Position numbers and translations under genes: made by a program. From the NCBI GenBank assembly GCA_011799875.1, contig CM022301.1:328308929-328372928 (forward strand): a DNA stretch of 64,000 nt, given 5' to 3'. Every line of letters begins with the position of its first letter. The first letter of the stretch is position 1. The notes beneath the pieces are model-generated. The model made no database searches and was not told the origin of the DNA. It worked only from the letters and a program-made list of their open reading frames with translations. This document shows, piece by piece, positions 42,998-55,147 of this stretch. The stretch comes from Thinopyrum elongatum (Eukaryota > Streptophyta > Magnoliopsida > Poales > Poaceae).

Positions 42998-44587
42998 TGT
43001 CTGCTAGAACTATGTCGGTATTTCCCCAAAGAGGAAGGGATGATGAAGCACAGCGACGGTAGGTATTTCCCTCAGTGATGAGACCAAGGTTATCGAACCT
43101 GTAGGAGAACCACACAACACTACGTGAACGGTACCTGCACACAAATAACAAATACTCGCAACCCGACGTATTAAAGGGGTTGTCAATCCCTTTCGAGCAA
43201 CGGCGCTAGAGATGGCTAGTGGACGGGAAAAAGTTGTAATAGATTGGATAAATAGATCTTGAATAAATGCAAAATAAAATAAAGTGCAGCAAGGTATTTT
43301 TGCGTTTTTGGAAATATAGATCTGAAAATAAAAGCAAATAAAAATAGATCGCAAAGGCAAATATATTAAAGAAGAGACCCGGGGGCCGTAGGTTTCACTA
43401 GTGGCTTCTCTCGAGAAAAATAGCAAAAGGTGGGAAAACAATTACTGTTGGGCAATTGATATAACTTCAAATACTCATGACGATATCCAGGCAATGATCA
43501 TTATATAGGCATCACGTCCAAGATTAGTAGACCGACTCTTGCCTGCATCTACTACTATTACTCCACACATCGACCGCTATCCAGCATGCATCTAGTGTAT
43601 TAAGTTCATGGAAAAACGGAGTAGTGCAATAAGAACGATGACATGATGTAGACAAGATCTATTTATGTAGAAATAGACCCCATCTTGTTATCCTTAATAG
43701 CAACGATACATACGTGTCATTTCCCTTTCTGTTTGTGGGATCAAGCACCGTAAGATCGAACCCATCACAAAGCACCTCTTCCCATTGCAAGATAAATGGA
43801 TCAAGTTGGCCAAACAAAACCCAAATATCGGAGAAGAAATACAAGGCTATAAGAAATCATGCATATAAGAGATCAAAGAAGACTAAAATAACTTTCATGG
43901 ATAAAAACATAGATCTGATCATAAATTCAAAGTTCATCGGATCCCAACAAACACACCGCAAAAAGATTTACATCATATGGATCTCCAAGAGACCATTGTA
44001 TTGAGAATCAAACAAGAGAGAGAAAGCCATCTAGCTACTAACTACGGACCCATAGGTCTACAAAGAACTACTCACGCATCATCGGAGAGGCACCAATGGA
44101 CATGATGAACCCCTCCGAGATGGTGTCTAGATTGGATCTGGTGTTTCTGGAACTTGCGGTGGCTGGATTTGATTTTTGTCGACTCCCCTAGGGTTTCTGG
44201 AATATTGGGGTATTTATAGAGCAAAGAGGTGGTGCGGGAGGCGGCCGAGGTGGGCACAACCCACCTGGGCGCGCCTGGGCCTCCAGGCATGCCCTGGTGG
44301 GTTATGCTCCCCTCGGAGCACCCCCCAGGTGCTTCTCAGGCCCACTGGATGTCTTCTGGTCCAAAAAAAATCCACAAAAAGTTTTGCTGCGTTTGGACTC
44401 CGTTTGGTATTGATTTCCTATGATGTAAAAAGCATGCAGAAAACAGCAACTGGCACTGGGCACTATGTCAATAGGTTAGTACCAAAAAATGATATAAAAT
44501 GACTATAAAATGATTATAAAACATCCAAGAATGATAATATAACAGCATGGAACAATAAAAAATTATAGATACGTTGGAGACGTATCA
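42998..44587 (-). repeat. E5 LTR, right copy (1,590 bp)
   Basis: Plus-strand ends TGTCTGCTAGAACTATG and GTTGGAGACGTATCA. It aligns with 40386-41950 except the first ~15 bases and a small extra segment near 43196-43234. It has the inverted repeat AACCCACC / GGTGGGTT (44258-44303). Confidence 0.85.
44188..44218 (-). promoter_or_regulatory. TATA box and telo-box of E5 LTR
   Basis: Minus strand TATAAATA (44218-44211) followed 15 bp downstream by AAACCCTAG (44196-44188). Same order as in the E6-type LTR. Confidence 0.55.
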
Positions 44588-45188
44588 GCATCCCCAAGCT
44601 TAATTCCTGCTCGTCCTCGAGTAGGTAAATGATAAAAACAGATTTTTTGATGTGGAATGCTGCCTAACATGTTCATCACATATTCTTTTCTTTATAGCAT
44701 GGACGTTTGGACTTTTATATGGTTCAAAGAAATAGTCTAGTTTTGACATGATAACTTAAATACTCATGCATATCAACAAGCAACCATGTCTTTCAAAATA
44801 TCAACGCTAAAATAAGTTATCCCTAGCCCATTATGCTCAATCATTTTATCCATTCATGAAACACACTCGCATATTAGCTACACCCAATGCTCAAGTACAA
44901 TCATAGTGCCCCTTAGTTGGTGCTTTATAAGAGAAGATGGAGACTCTAAATAAAAATTGCATAAAGTAAATGAAAGGCCCTTCGCGGACGGAAGTAGGGA
45001 TTTGTAGAGGTGCCAGAGCTCAAAGCAAAAATTGAGAAATAAAAAAAATATTTTGGGAGTTATACTTTTCCCACCAACGAAAACGACTTAGAGTTCCCCA
45101 CACTTTCCATGCTAGATATATCATAGGCGGTTCCAAAACAGAAAATAAAGTTTATTCCTTTTGCCACAATTTCTTTCACTTTCCATGG
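44588..45188 (-). other. E5 3' internal fragment, second copy, cut by E6
   Basis: Homologous to 41951-42550. It stops at TTTCCATGG, where E6's LTR begins. CATGG (45184-45188) is the presumed E6 target duplication. No coding signal beyond the decayed stretch noted for the first copy. Confidence 0.75.
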
Positions 45189-48100
45189 TGTAACACCCCC
45201 AGTGGTTAACTACAGTAATCACCCTTTTTGATTATGCCATGTCATCATGTTTAACAGTGCATGATCATCATTTGCATCATAATGCATTTCAACTTCTAAC
45301 TCAAATTCAAATTAAATTAAAATGGAAAATAAAAGTTGTCCAACATAGAAACTAAATTGTTCATTAAATAGCAAATAAATCAGAGACAATTCTAAAATTG
45401 AAACCAACATCATTGGAGTTGGGTAAGTGACTCAAACATCTTCAAACAGCGACTAAAAACAATATTTAATAACCATTTATTAAATCTAATTTAAGTATGA
45501 AATGATGTTTTGCCCAAACTAATTTTAGGTGTTAGGAAATAAAGCACTGGTATTTATGGACCAGGTCACATGTTTTACAAAATTCAATTTGAGCCCTAAC
45601 TATTTACAAAACAGGGGTATGGATAAATCAAATTAAGAGAAAAGAAAAGTAAAAAGGAAAAAGCCCCCCCCCCCCGGACCAAACTGGGCCGTGGCCCAGC
45701 TGCCACCAGGCCACCAACCAGGCCGGCCCATTTCCCCCTGGCCGGCCCACCCATCCCTTATCCCTCACTCCCCGTAACCCTAGCGCTACCCCCACCCCCT
45801 CGCTCATTCCCCCCCCCCCGATCCAGAAATCCTGGATCGGGATCGACCCCCGGCGAACCCGGCGACCCGCCGCCCCGCTCTCCATCGCCGCTGCGCCTCG
45901 ACGCCACCTCGCCAGTGCCGCCCTTCCGCCGGCCTCCTCGTCCCGTCGCTCGACCTCGAACCCGTGCCGACGCCGCCGCCCGTCCTCCGTCCTCTCCTCA
46001 CGGACCTGTCGCGCCTCCCCCTCTCCGTCGTCGACCTCGTCCCCGTCCTCCCCCTCGAGCTCGAGCACCGCTGCCACCCCCTACAGCTCGCGGTGAGCAC
46101 CGCGCTGCCCGGCCCCTCCTCTCCCCCCGGTCACCGCCGCGCTCACCGAGCCCCGCCCCGCGCCCGCCTAGCCCCGCTCCGCCTCTACGCCTGGGCCGCG
46201 CCCGGCCTGGCCCCGGCCGCGCCCGCGCCCAACGCGGGCCGCACGGCGCTGACGCGTCGCCGGCCCTTGGCCATGCCCACCGCCGCGCATGGCCACCCCG
46301 TCGATGCTGCCTACGCGCGCCGCCTGCCGCTGCTGCCGACGCCCCGCCGCCGCCCTGCCGCCTAGCGCTCGTGCTCCCGCCCGTCTGCACGCCCTCGCCC
46401 GTTGCCTCGCCCGCGGCCGCTCGTCGCGCGCAGCGCCGCGCCGCTCGCGCACTCCCACGCGCGCGCACGCCCGCGCCGCGCGCCGCGCCGCGCCCGTGGC
46501 CCGCCCGTGGCTTGTGCCACTGACCGGTGGGGCCAGTGCCCCTGTGACGCTGACGAACGGGGCCCAGCCCTTAAAAACGAAAAATAAAAATAATAAAATA
46601 AATAATTAACTAGTTAATTAATAGTAATTAACCCTGTTTAGATTAGTCTAATTTAATTAATTGTTTAATTAAATGTTAATTAATAGTTAATCACTAATTA
46701 GCCTAAGTGAGTATTACAGGTGGGACCCATGGTCTGAGTCATGCTGACGTCAGCATGACGCTGTTTCGGATAATGTTAATTTAAATAATTAATTAATTCC
46801 AGAAATTAATAAAAACTTTAGAAAATCATATAAATAATCCGTAACTCAGATCGAAAAACTTTGTACATGAAAGTTGCTCAGAACGACGAGACGAATCTGA
46901 ATACGCGGTCCGTTCGTCCGTCACGCGTCCCTAACTATCCGAACTTGCAAACGTTCCCTCTTATCCTTGTCCGATAATTCCAAAGACCCGGGAAATATCG
47001 TCAGATATTCTCCCGCTCCGTCTGTTACGTGTGATGCTGCGTTAGACTACCCCTAGCACCGTGTATCGTATTTGTCATGCTCATGATTGCTATATATTTA
47101 TACTGTTTCCTCCCCTCTTTCTCTCGATAGCCCCGACCGACCGTCGTCCCCGAGACCGACGCAGCTCCGGATCCCGAAGACACCATAGACGACCTTGCCC
47201 TTGCCGCCGAGCAACCAGGCAAGCCCACTTTGATCATCCCGATATCGCCCATTCTATATTCTCATGCTTGCATTAGAATTACTTTGCTGCTGCTTTACCT
47301 ATTCTGATGCATAGCCTGTGCATTGTAACCTGCTGTGATAATTACCTACATATCCTAACTGTAGTCTAGGTGGTAGAGACCTATCAGTGACCCCACTTAT
47401 CCCGACTGCCGCGCTGGATGTCAGAAGACCCGATCAACGGGATTGAAGACCAGGCCCCGACACCGCACATCACCCCCCTTAGTTGTAACGACAATGCAGG
47501 TTACTATCGAGTGCCGAGGTGAAACCTCTTGTAGCACTTCTGATGTTAACTCTGTAGAGTAGCTATTCGGTCGTGTGTCATCGAGGGGGATTCCTCTTCA
47601 CCGCTTCCGATAACGACGCTGCTGTACACACCCTCAAGTGTGGACCCAGTGAGGGTGATTCCTCCTAGTTCACCTGACGGAACATCGAGTGGGAATTCAA
47701 TGAGGGTGATACCTCGGATTCCCTGATGTATGGACACACGGATACTTGGACTTTACAATGTTACTTGGAAAGGGGGGTCGACCCTGAGGGGTACCCGCGT
47801 GTGATGTGAAGGCGGGTTGCCAGTGTGGTGCCCGAGTGGTGAATACGAGGCGCGGCGGGCATTCTTAACCCTTGCCGCAAGTCCTCGAGACGGGGCGACG
47901 GGGTCACATCTTTTGTGAGTCTCTGCTCGTTACCGCAAGCCCTAGTCCTAACGATTTGGATATTTGATCCGAGCAGGCCTCTGGCCTGATAGCACTAACC
48001 ATCACGTGGGCATAGTATGGGCGTTCTGCATCGTATGCATCAGCCGAAAGCTCTGTCAGATGTCCAGTTCAGCACTGCGGCACGGTCGGATCGTGTCGGC

Positions 48101-49168
48101 CACCCGAGGCGATGCTGGTATCCACCTGTGCGCAACGACCCGGAGGGGAGGGCGATGGCCAAGACCCCCTTGCGCTTAGGACGTGACCGGCGGGGACCTC
48201 TCTGCTGAGCTGTAGGTAGGGTTGCGATGTGTCGTTTGGCCGAGGCCGGGCATGACCCAGGAAAGTGTGTCCGGCCGAAGTTAATCGAGCGTGTTGGGTA
48301 GTTGGTGCACCCTGCAGGAAGAACACTTCTATCGATAGCCGGTCCTACGGTAAAGGACACTCGGAGTTGTATCTGATTGATACAATTTAGAACTGGATAC
48401 CTGTGATGAGACCTGTATATATGGCTCTGGGATTGCTTCTCGCAGGGAGTCGAGAAGGGATCTCAGGACGAGGTTGATGAATGTATGGCTCTGGATTGCT
48501 TTCTCGCAGGGAGTCGAGAAAGGATCTATGGGTGAGGTTGATATTATTACTGTTACATTATATGGTATGTTCTACTCTCTTCTACTGTGCAAGACCGCGT
48601 GAGATGCTAGTCTTCGATAGGACTAGGCCTTCTCTCTATTCTGGCATTCTGCAGCCCAGTCCACATATACAGCCTCCTTGATAATGTTGCATATGTAGTG
48701 TAGATCCTGCTTGCTGAGTACTTTTGAGTACTCACGGTTGCTTTGTTTACCTTTTCTCCCCATATCAGTTTGTCGTGACCAAGATGACGGAGCCCCCTGA
48801 GACAGATGCCCCGACGATCGCTACTACTACTACCCAGAGGATGGATACTACTACGAGTTGACTGACGACCAGGAGTAGGATCGGAGGGTCCCAGGCAGGA
48901 GGCCTTCGCCTTTCGATCGTAGTGTTTTATTTTGCCCCGCCTTTCTAAAGGCCTTCTGTTTTATTTCAATCTGTACTCAGATATCTGATGCTTCCGCTGA
49001 GCTTGTTCGCAAGCTTATGTATTCGAGCCTCGAGCCCGGCTGTAATATAAAGCTGTGTATGACTTATTATGTTTTAGAGTTGTGTTGTGATACTTCCCGT
49101 GAGTCCTTAGGCTTGATCATGTGCATTTGCGTGTATGATTAGTGCACGATCGGGCCGGGGGCGACACA
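45189..49168 (+). repeat. E6 LTR a (3,980 bp)
   Basis: TGTAACACCCCCAG...GGGCGACACA. Its first ~440 bp are virtually identical to LTR c. 45630-46750 is a different GC-rich block. From 46750 on it matches b and c but with many small deletions. The gene-like exons sit at about 45915-46092 (donor GCG|GTGAGC), 47131-47218 (88 nt, two bases short) and 48769-48878. Hairpin repeats lie at 47516, 47583, 47651 and 47702. Confidence 0.88.
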
Positions 49169-49171
49169 AGT

Positions 49172-49183
49172 TGGTATCAGAGC
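49172..49183 (+). promoter_or_regulatory. E6 primer binding site, initiator tRNA-Met (copy a)
   Basis: TGGTATCAGAGC three bases after LTR a, the standard tRNA-iMet primer site of many plant retrotransposons. A C is missing right after it compared with copy b. Confidence 0.88.
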
Positions 49184-49766
49184 GACTGCCTGTAGGAACC
49201 CCCTTTCCAACTCCTTGGCCGAAGTTGAGTCTAGAAACCGGAAAACTGTTTTACTAACTTGGTTGTGTGGCTTACGGGCCCACGTCGCCCAATTGGGAGG
49301 TTTAGTATCTTTATTCCTCACCTTTACTTGGGAATGACCTTCTTCTATTCGGGTTAAATGATTTTACTAACTCCAGCATTAGGCTCTGTGCTCACATCCA
49401 CCCGGAGTTCTGAAATATTCCCCCTGCTTCAAGATTGTGGGCCAGGGTCTGCTTACAGGATCCTTTTATCGAGGGCACCCTGTGTTGTCACGTGCAGATT
49501 CCTCGCTCCAACAGTTTTCTCCGACGTGGATCTAGCCTTTGCTATGTTCCGTTGTGTACTCCCATATCGCGTCCTGCGCGCCGCCTAGTGTCAGCCTTTC
49601 CCTTTTCAACGTCGTAATGCCGGATGCTAACCGAGGCTATGTGTGGCTTTGAATGTCTGGTGCGAATATGATGAAGTCTATTGCACTTCCTTCTTGTGCG
49701 TGTTACTTCATAGTAATTCCATACACCTGCAAGTTACTAGCTAAATTGCCCTGTTGATTTGGCAGG

Positions 49767-52200
49767 ATGGCGACGATCCTCCACTCACCCTATATTGCCG
49801 CAATGATGCAGCAGTTTGAATTGAACCGTAGCTCAACGAGAGTCTGGTAAGACGTTTGGAACGCAATGAGGCTCGTCAGGAGCCTGGACCGATCTCGCTG
49901 CCAGAATTTGTGCACCTCAACCCGTCCGTTTTCCGCAACTCACAATCCTATGGATGCTGATGATTGGCTCCGTGACATTGCCTTTCAGTTGAAGTCGGCC
50001 AAAGTTACCCCGACAGTTACGTCACCTATGCGACGTATCTCCTGAGGGGATCAGCTGCTCAATGGTGGGAAAGCCACAGGGCTATGTTGCCTGCAGACAC
50101 TGTAACCACTTGGCAGGAATTCAGTCAGCTTTTTGTGCATACATTCCTCAAGGTCTGATGACCAGAAGAAACGGGAGTTCCGCAAACTCTACAGGGCACA
50201 ATGACTGTCGATGGATATCAGAGGAAATTTCTCGAGTTATCCCGCTATGCTGAAGATGACGTCTGCACTGACGCCCGCAAGCAGATAAATTCCGTGAAGG
50301 ACTCCGTACTGCATAAAACTCGCACTTGCAGTCCTTGACTGCACAGACTTCGCAACGCTTGTAGCAAACTTCCAAAGAAACAGCTCTGACTGAATGCCAG
50401 GAGTCGCTCAAGCGCACTCATGAAGCTGGCTCATCCTCGGGTCAGCCTGTTCAGAAACGTCGAGACTGGATCCCACACAATGTTCATCACCGACCTGCTC
50501 AACACCAAGGCCGTCATATGTTGCACCTCGTCTGCCTTCACCGTCGAGACAGTTATCGGTTCATGGTGGGCCGCCTGTGTGTGGCTTTTCATCAGGTTGC
50601 ACCAACGTCCTTCTTTTGGTTGCAAGAAGAGTTGTCGGAACCGTCGTCTCAGAAACAGTAATGCCAGGCCGCCTGCTATAGTTCGGGTTCATGTCAATCA
50701 AGTCAACATTGAAGAAGCTCGACAGGACCCCAAAATTGTGATGGCAGCCCTTCTAGCATTCAATCCCAGCTTCAGTCCTTTTTGATTCTGGAGCATCGCA
50801 CTCCTTCATGTCCGAAAGTTTTGCGCGAAGCCATGATACAATTTCGAGGAGATGTCCACTCCATTAGTAATCCAGTCACCTGGGGCTAATGGCAAACTAC
50901 CATGGGAAGCCACGGTAACCTCATTGCGATCGGAGGATTGATGTTCCCCGTTTCACTCATTGCTCTCAAGACCTCCAACATAGACATTATTCTGGGTATG
51001 GACTGGTTGAAGCCCATAAAGCTTTGATTGACTGTGCCACTAAAATAGTCGCCCTCACACACCCTTCTGGCCAGATAGTCAGATACTCAGCTCGAACAGT
51101 TCTGGACGCCGAAGCTTAGATTTATGTTCTGAATGCATTGAATGCTTCACCTCTTGAAGGATGAGAACGTTCAGTTGTTCGTGATTTTCAAGATGTATTT
51201 CCAGAAGAAACTTCCAGGAATACCCCTGCTAGACGCGCGAATTTGTCATCGACTTGAAACCTAGCACAACCATTGCGAAGCGTCCTTATAAGATGCCTCC
51301 GCACCACCTTCTTGGCTTAAGGAAGAAATCGACACATCACTTAAGAAAGGTTTCATCCGCCCCAGTTTCTCTGCTTGGGGAGCACCTTCACTCTTCGTTA
51401 AGAAGAAGGATGGAACTAACCGATTGGTTCAGGATTATCGACCAATCAACCAAGCAACAATTCAGAACAAGTATCCGCTTCCTGGATCAATGATTTGTAT
51501 GATCAACTTGTTGGTTCCTTAGTATTCTCTAAGCTTGATTTGAGATTGGGTTATCATCAGTCCGTGTTCGTGAAGGGATATTCCGAAGAAGCTTTTGTTA
51601 CTCGTATGGCTCTTATGAGTACACTGTCATGTCATTTGGCTTAACCAATGCTCCAGCCACATTTTCCCGTCTGATGAATTACATCTTCAGGATTACCTCG
51701 ACAAGTTCGTCGTGGATATCTAGATGATATTTGGTTTATTCAAAGAATAAGGAGAACGCTGAACCCATGACGCAAGACGAATTTCTATTAGTGCACAAAT
51801 TCTGTATGAAGGTCGAACACCACTATGCAATTAATGTGAATTCTGGTTGTTGAAGTGACATATCCGGCCATGTGATTTCGAAAGATGGCATTGCCGTTAA
51901 CCCAGAACGAGTTCAGGCTATACTTGACTGGACTCCTCCGAAGAACGTCAAGCAAGTGAGAAGTTTTCTCGGTCTTGCAGTTATTGCCGTCGTTTTGTCG
52001 GAAATTTTTCTAAGATTGCTAAGCCTTTGACTGATCTGCTTACAAGGGCGTTAAGTTTGAATGGACAGAAAAATGCAGGAAAGTTTTCAAACACTCAAAG
52101 ACAAGCTAACGTCTGCCCCAGTACTTGCTCTCCAGATTCTCGCAAAGACTTTGTGATCTATTGTGACGCATCGTGAGGATTAGGCCTGTATCCTAATGCA
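49767..52200 (+). pseudogene. E6 gag-pol, copy a: deletion-riddled, truncated in RNase H
   Basis: Colinear with 55750-58226 of copy b but with small deletions throughout. In the first ~700 bp of gag alone I count at least twelve missing segments of one to a few bases, against very few insertions. No frame stays open. It shares copy b's in-frame TAG after the protease (around 51117-51119), so both derive from one mutated ancestor. It ends at CCTAATGCA inside RNase H and continues directly into LTR sequence. The pattern resembles uncorrected long-read sequence more than natural decay. Confidence 0.85.
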
Positions 52201-55132
52201 TGCTGCCTACGCGCGCCGCCTGCCGCTGCTGCCGACCGCCCGCGCGCCGCCCCTGCTCGCCTAGCGTCGCTGCTCCGCCCGCTCTTGCCACGCCCATCGC
52301 CCGCTTGCCTCGCCCGCGCCTGCCTGCGCTCGCGCGCACGCGCCGCCGCCGCTCGCGCACTCCCACGCGCGCGCACGCCCGCGCACGCGCGCCGCGCCGC
52401 GCCCGTGGCCCGCCCGTGGCCCTTGTGCCACTGACCGGTGGGGCCCAGTGCCCCTGTGACGCTGACGAACGGGGCCCAGCCCTTAAAAACGAAAAATAAA
52501 AATAAATAAAATAAATAATTAACTAGTTAATTAATTAGTTAATTAACCCTGTTTAGATTAGTCTAATTTAATTAATTAGTTTAATTAAATGTTAATTAAT
52601 TAGTTAATCACTAATTAGCCTAATGTGAGTATTACAGGTGGGACCCACTGGTCCTGACGTCATGCTGACGTCAGCATGACGCTGTTTCGGATAATGTTAA
52701 TTTAAATAATTAATTAAATTCCAGAAATTAATAAAAACTTTAGAAAATCATATTAAATAATCCGTAACTCAGATCGAAAAACTTTGTACATGAAAGTTGC
52801 TCAGAACGACGAGACGAATCTGAATACGCGGTCCGTTCGTCCGTCACGCGTCCCTAACTATCCGAACTTGCAACCGTTCCCCTCTTATCCTCTGTCCGAT
52901 AATTCCAAAGACCCGGGAAATATCGTCAGATATTCTCCCGCTCCGTCTGTTACGTGTGATGCTGCGTTAGACTACCCCTAGCACCGTGTATCGTATTTGT
53001 CATGCTCATGATTGCTATATATTTATACTGTTTCCTCCCCCTCTTCTCTCTCGATAGCCCCCGACCCCGACGTCGTCCCCGAGACCGACGCAGCTCCGGA
53101 TCCCGAAGACACCATAGACGACCTTGCCCTTGCCGCCGAGCAACCAGGCAAGCCCCACCTTTGATCATCCCGATATCGCCCATTCTATATTCTCATGCTT
53201 GCATTAGAATTACTTCTGCTGCTGCTTTACCTATTCTGATGCATAGCCTGTGCATTGTAACCTGCTGTTGATAATTACCTACATATCCTAAACTGTTTAG
53301 TCTAGGCTGGGTAGAGACCTATCAGTGACCCCACTTATCCCGACTGCCGCGCTGGATCGTCAGAAGACCCGATCAACGGGATTGAAGACCAGGCCCCGAC
53401 ACCGCACATCACCCCCCTTAGTTGTAACGACACTGCAGCGTTACTATCGAGTGCCGAGGGTGAAACCTCTTGTAGCACTTCTGATGTTAACTCTGTAGAG
53501 TAGCTATTCGGTCGTGGTCATCGAGGGTGATTCCTCCTTCACCGCTTCCGATAACGACGCTGTCGTACAACACCTCAAGTGTGGACCCAGTGAGGGTGAT
53601 TCCTCCTAGTTCACCTTGACGGATACATCGAGTGGGAATTCAATGAGGGTGATACCTCGGATTCCCTGATGTTATGGACACACGGATACTTGGACTTTAC
53701 AATGTTACTTGGAAAGGCGGGTCGACCCTGAGGGGTACCCGCGTGTGATGTGAAGGCGGGTTGCCAGTGTGGTGCCCGAGTGGTGAAAACGAGGCGCGGC
53801 CGGGCATTCTTAACCCTTGCCGCAAGTCCTCGAGACGGGGCGACGGGGTCACATCTTTCGTGAGTCTCTGCTCGTTACCGCAAGCCCCTAGTCCTAGCGA
53901 TTTGGATATTTGATCCGAGCAGGCCTCTGGTCTGATAGCACTAACCATCACGTGGGCATAGTATGGGCGTTCTGCATCGTAGCATCAGCCGAAAGCTCTG
54001 TCAGACGTCCAGTTCAGCATGGCGGCACGGACGGACCGGCGCCCTCCTGGTGCCAGGCTTCTCCCTGCGCGCAACGACTCGGAGTGCACAGGGCGATGGC
54101 CCAAGACCTCTGAGCGCTTAGGATGTAGACCGACGGGGACCTCTCTGCTGAGCTATAGGTAGGGTTGCGATGTGTCGTTTGGCCGAGGCCGGGCATGACC
54201 CAGGAAAGTGTGTCCGGCCGGAGTTAATCGAGCGTGTTGGGTAAGTTGGTGCACCCCTGCAGGGAAGAACATTTCTATCGATAGCCGGTCCTACGGTAAA
54301 GGACACTCGGAGTTGTATCCTGATTGATACAATTTAGAACTGGATACCTGTGATGAGACCTGTATATATGGCTCTGGGATTGCTTCTCGCAGGGAGTCGA
54401 GAAGGGATCTCAGGACGAGGTTGATGAATGTATGGCTCTGGGATTGCTTTCTCGCAGGGAGTAGAGAAAGGATCTCTGGGTGAGGTTGATATTATTACTG
54501 CTACATTATATGGTATTGTTCTACTCTCTTCTACTGCTGCAAGACCGCTGAAGATGCTAGTCTTCGATAGGACTAGGCCTTCTCTCTATTCTGGCATTTC
54601 TGCAGCCCAGTCCACATATACAGCCTCCCCTTGATAATGTTGCATATGTAGTGTAGATCCTTGCTTGCTGAGTACTTTTGAGTACTCACGGTTGCTTTGT
54701 TTACCTTTTCTCCCCATATCAGTTTGTCGTGACCAAGATGACGGAGCCCCCTGAGACAGATGCCCCGACGATCGCTACTACTACTACCCAGAGGATGGAT
54801 ACTACTACGAGTTGACTGACGACCAGGAGTAGGATCGGAGGGTCCCAGGCAGGAGGCCTTCGCCTTTCGATCGTAGTGTTTTATTTTGCCCCGCCTTTCT
54901 AAAGGCCTTTCTGTTTCTATTTCATATCTGTACTCAGATATCTGATGCTTCCGCTGACGCTTGTTCGCAAGCTTATGTATTCGAGCCCTCGAGCCCCTGG
55001 CTTGTAATATAAAGCTTGTATGACTTTATTTATGTTTTAGAGTTGTGTTGTGATATCTTCCCGTGAGTCCTTAGGCTTGATCATGTGCATTTGCGTGTAT
55101 GATTAGTGCACGATCGGGCCGGGGGCGACACA
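52201..55132 (+). repeat. E6 LTR b, lacking its first ~1.1 kb
   Basis: Starts at TGCTGCCTACGCG, equal to position 46305 of LTR a, and runs to GGGCGACACA. The exon-like segments are clean: 53058-53147 (90 nt) and 54723-54832 (110 nt). TGACGTCA units start at 52655. Hairpin repeats lie at 53455, 53523, 53592 and 53645. Confidence 0.87.
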
Positions 55133-55135
55133 AGT

Positions 55136-55147
55136 TGGTATCAGAGC
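55136..55147 (+). promoter_or_regulatory. E6 primer binding site, initiator tRNA-Met (copy b)
   Basis: TGGTATCAGAGC three bases after LTR b. The ~600-bp leader from here to the gag ATG at 55750 holds no recognised gene. Confidence 0.92.

Larger units (their letters stand above)
40386..45188 (-). mobile_element. E5: Athila-like LTR array, minus strand, interrupted by E6
   Basis: LTR 40386-41950, internal fragment 41951-42997, LTR 42998-44587, internal fragment 44588-45188 up to E6. Both internal fragments are the same 3' end of the element (starting GCATCCCCAAGCTTAATTCC, i.e. the polypurine side), so the array is internal-LTR-internal-LTR on the minus strand. No gag or pol remains. E5 interrupts the antisense ORF of E4. 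The left flank GCTCG (40381-40385) should recur at its far right end. Confidence 0.8.
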
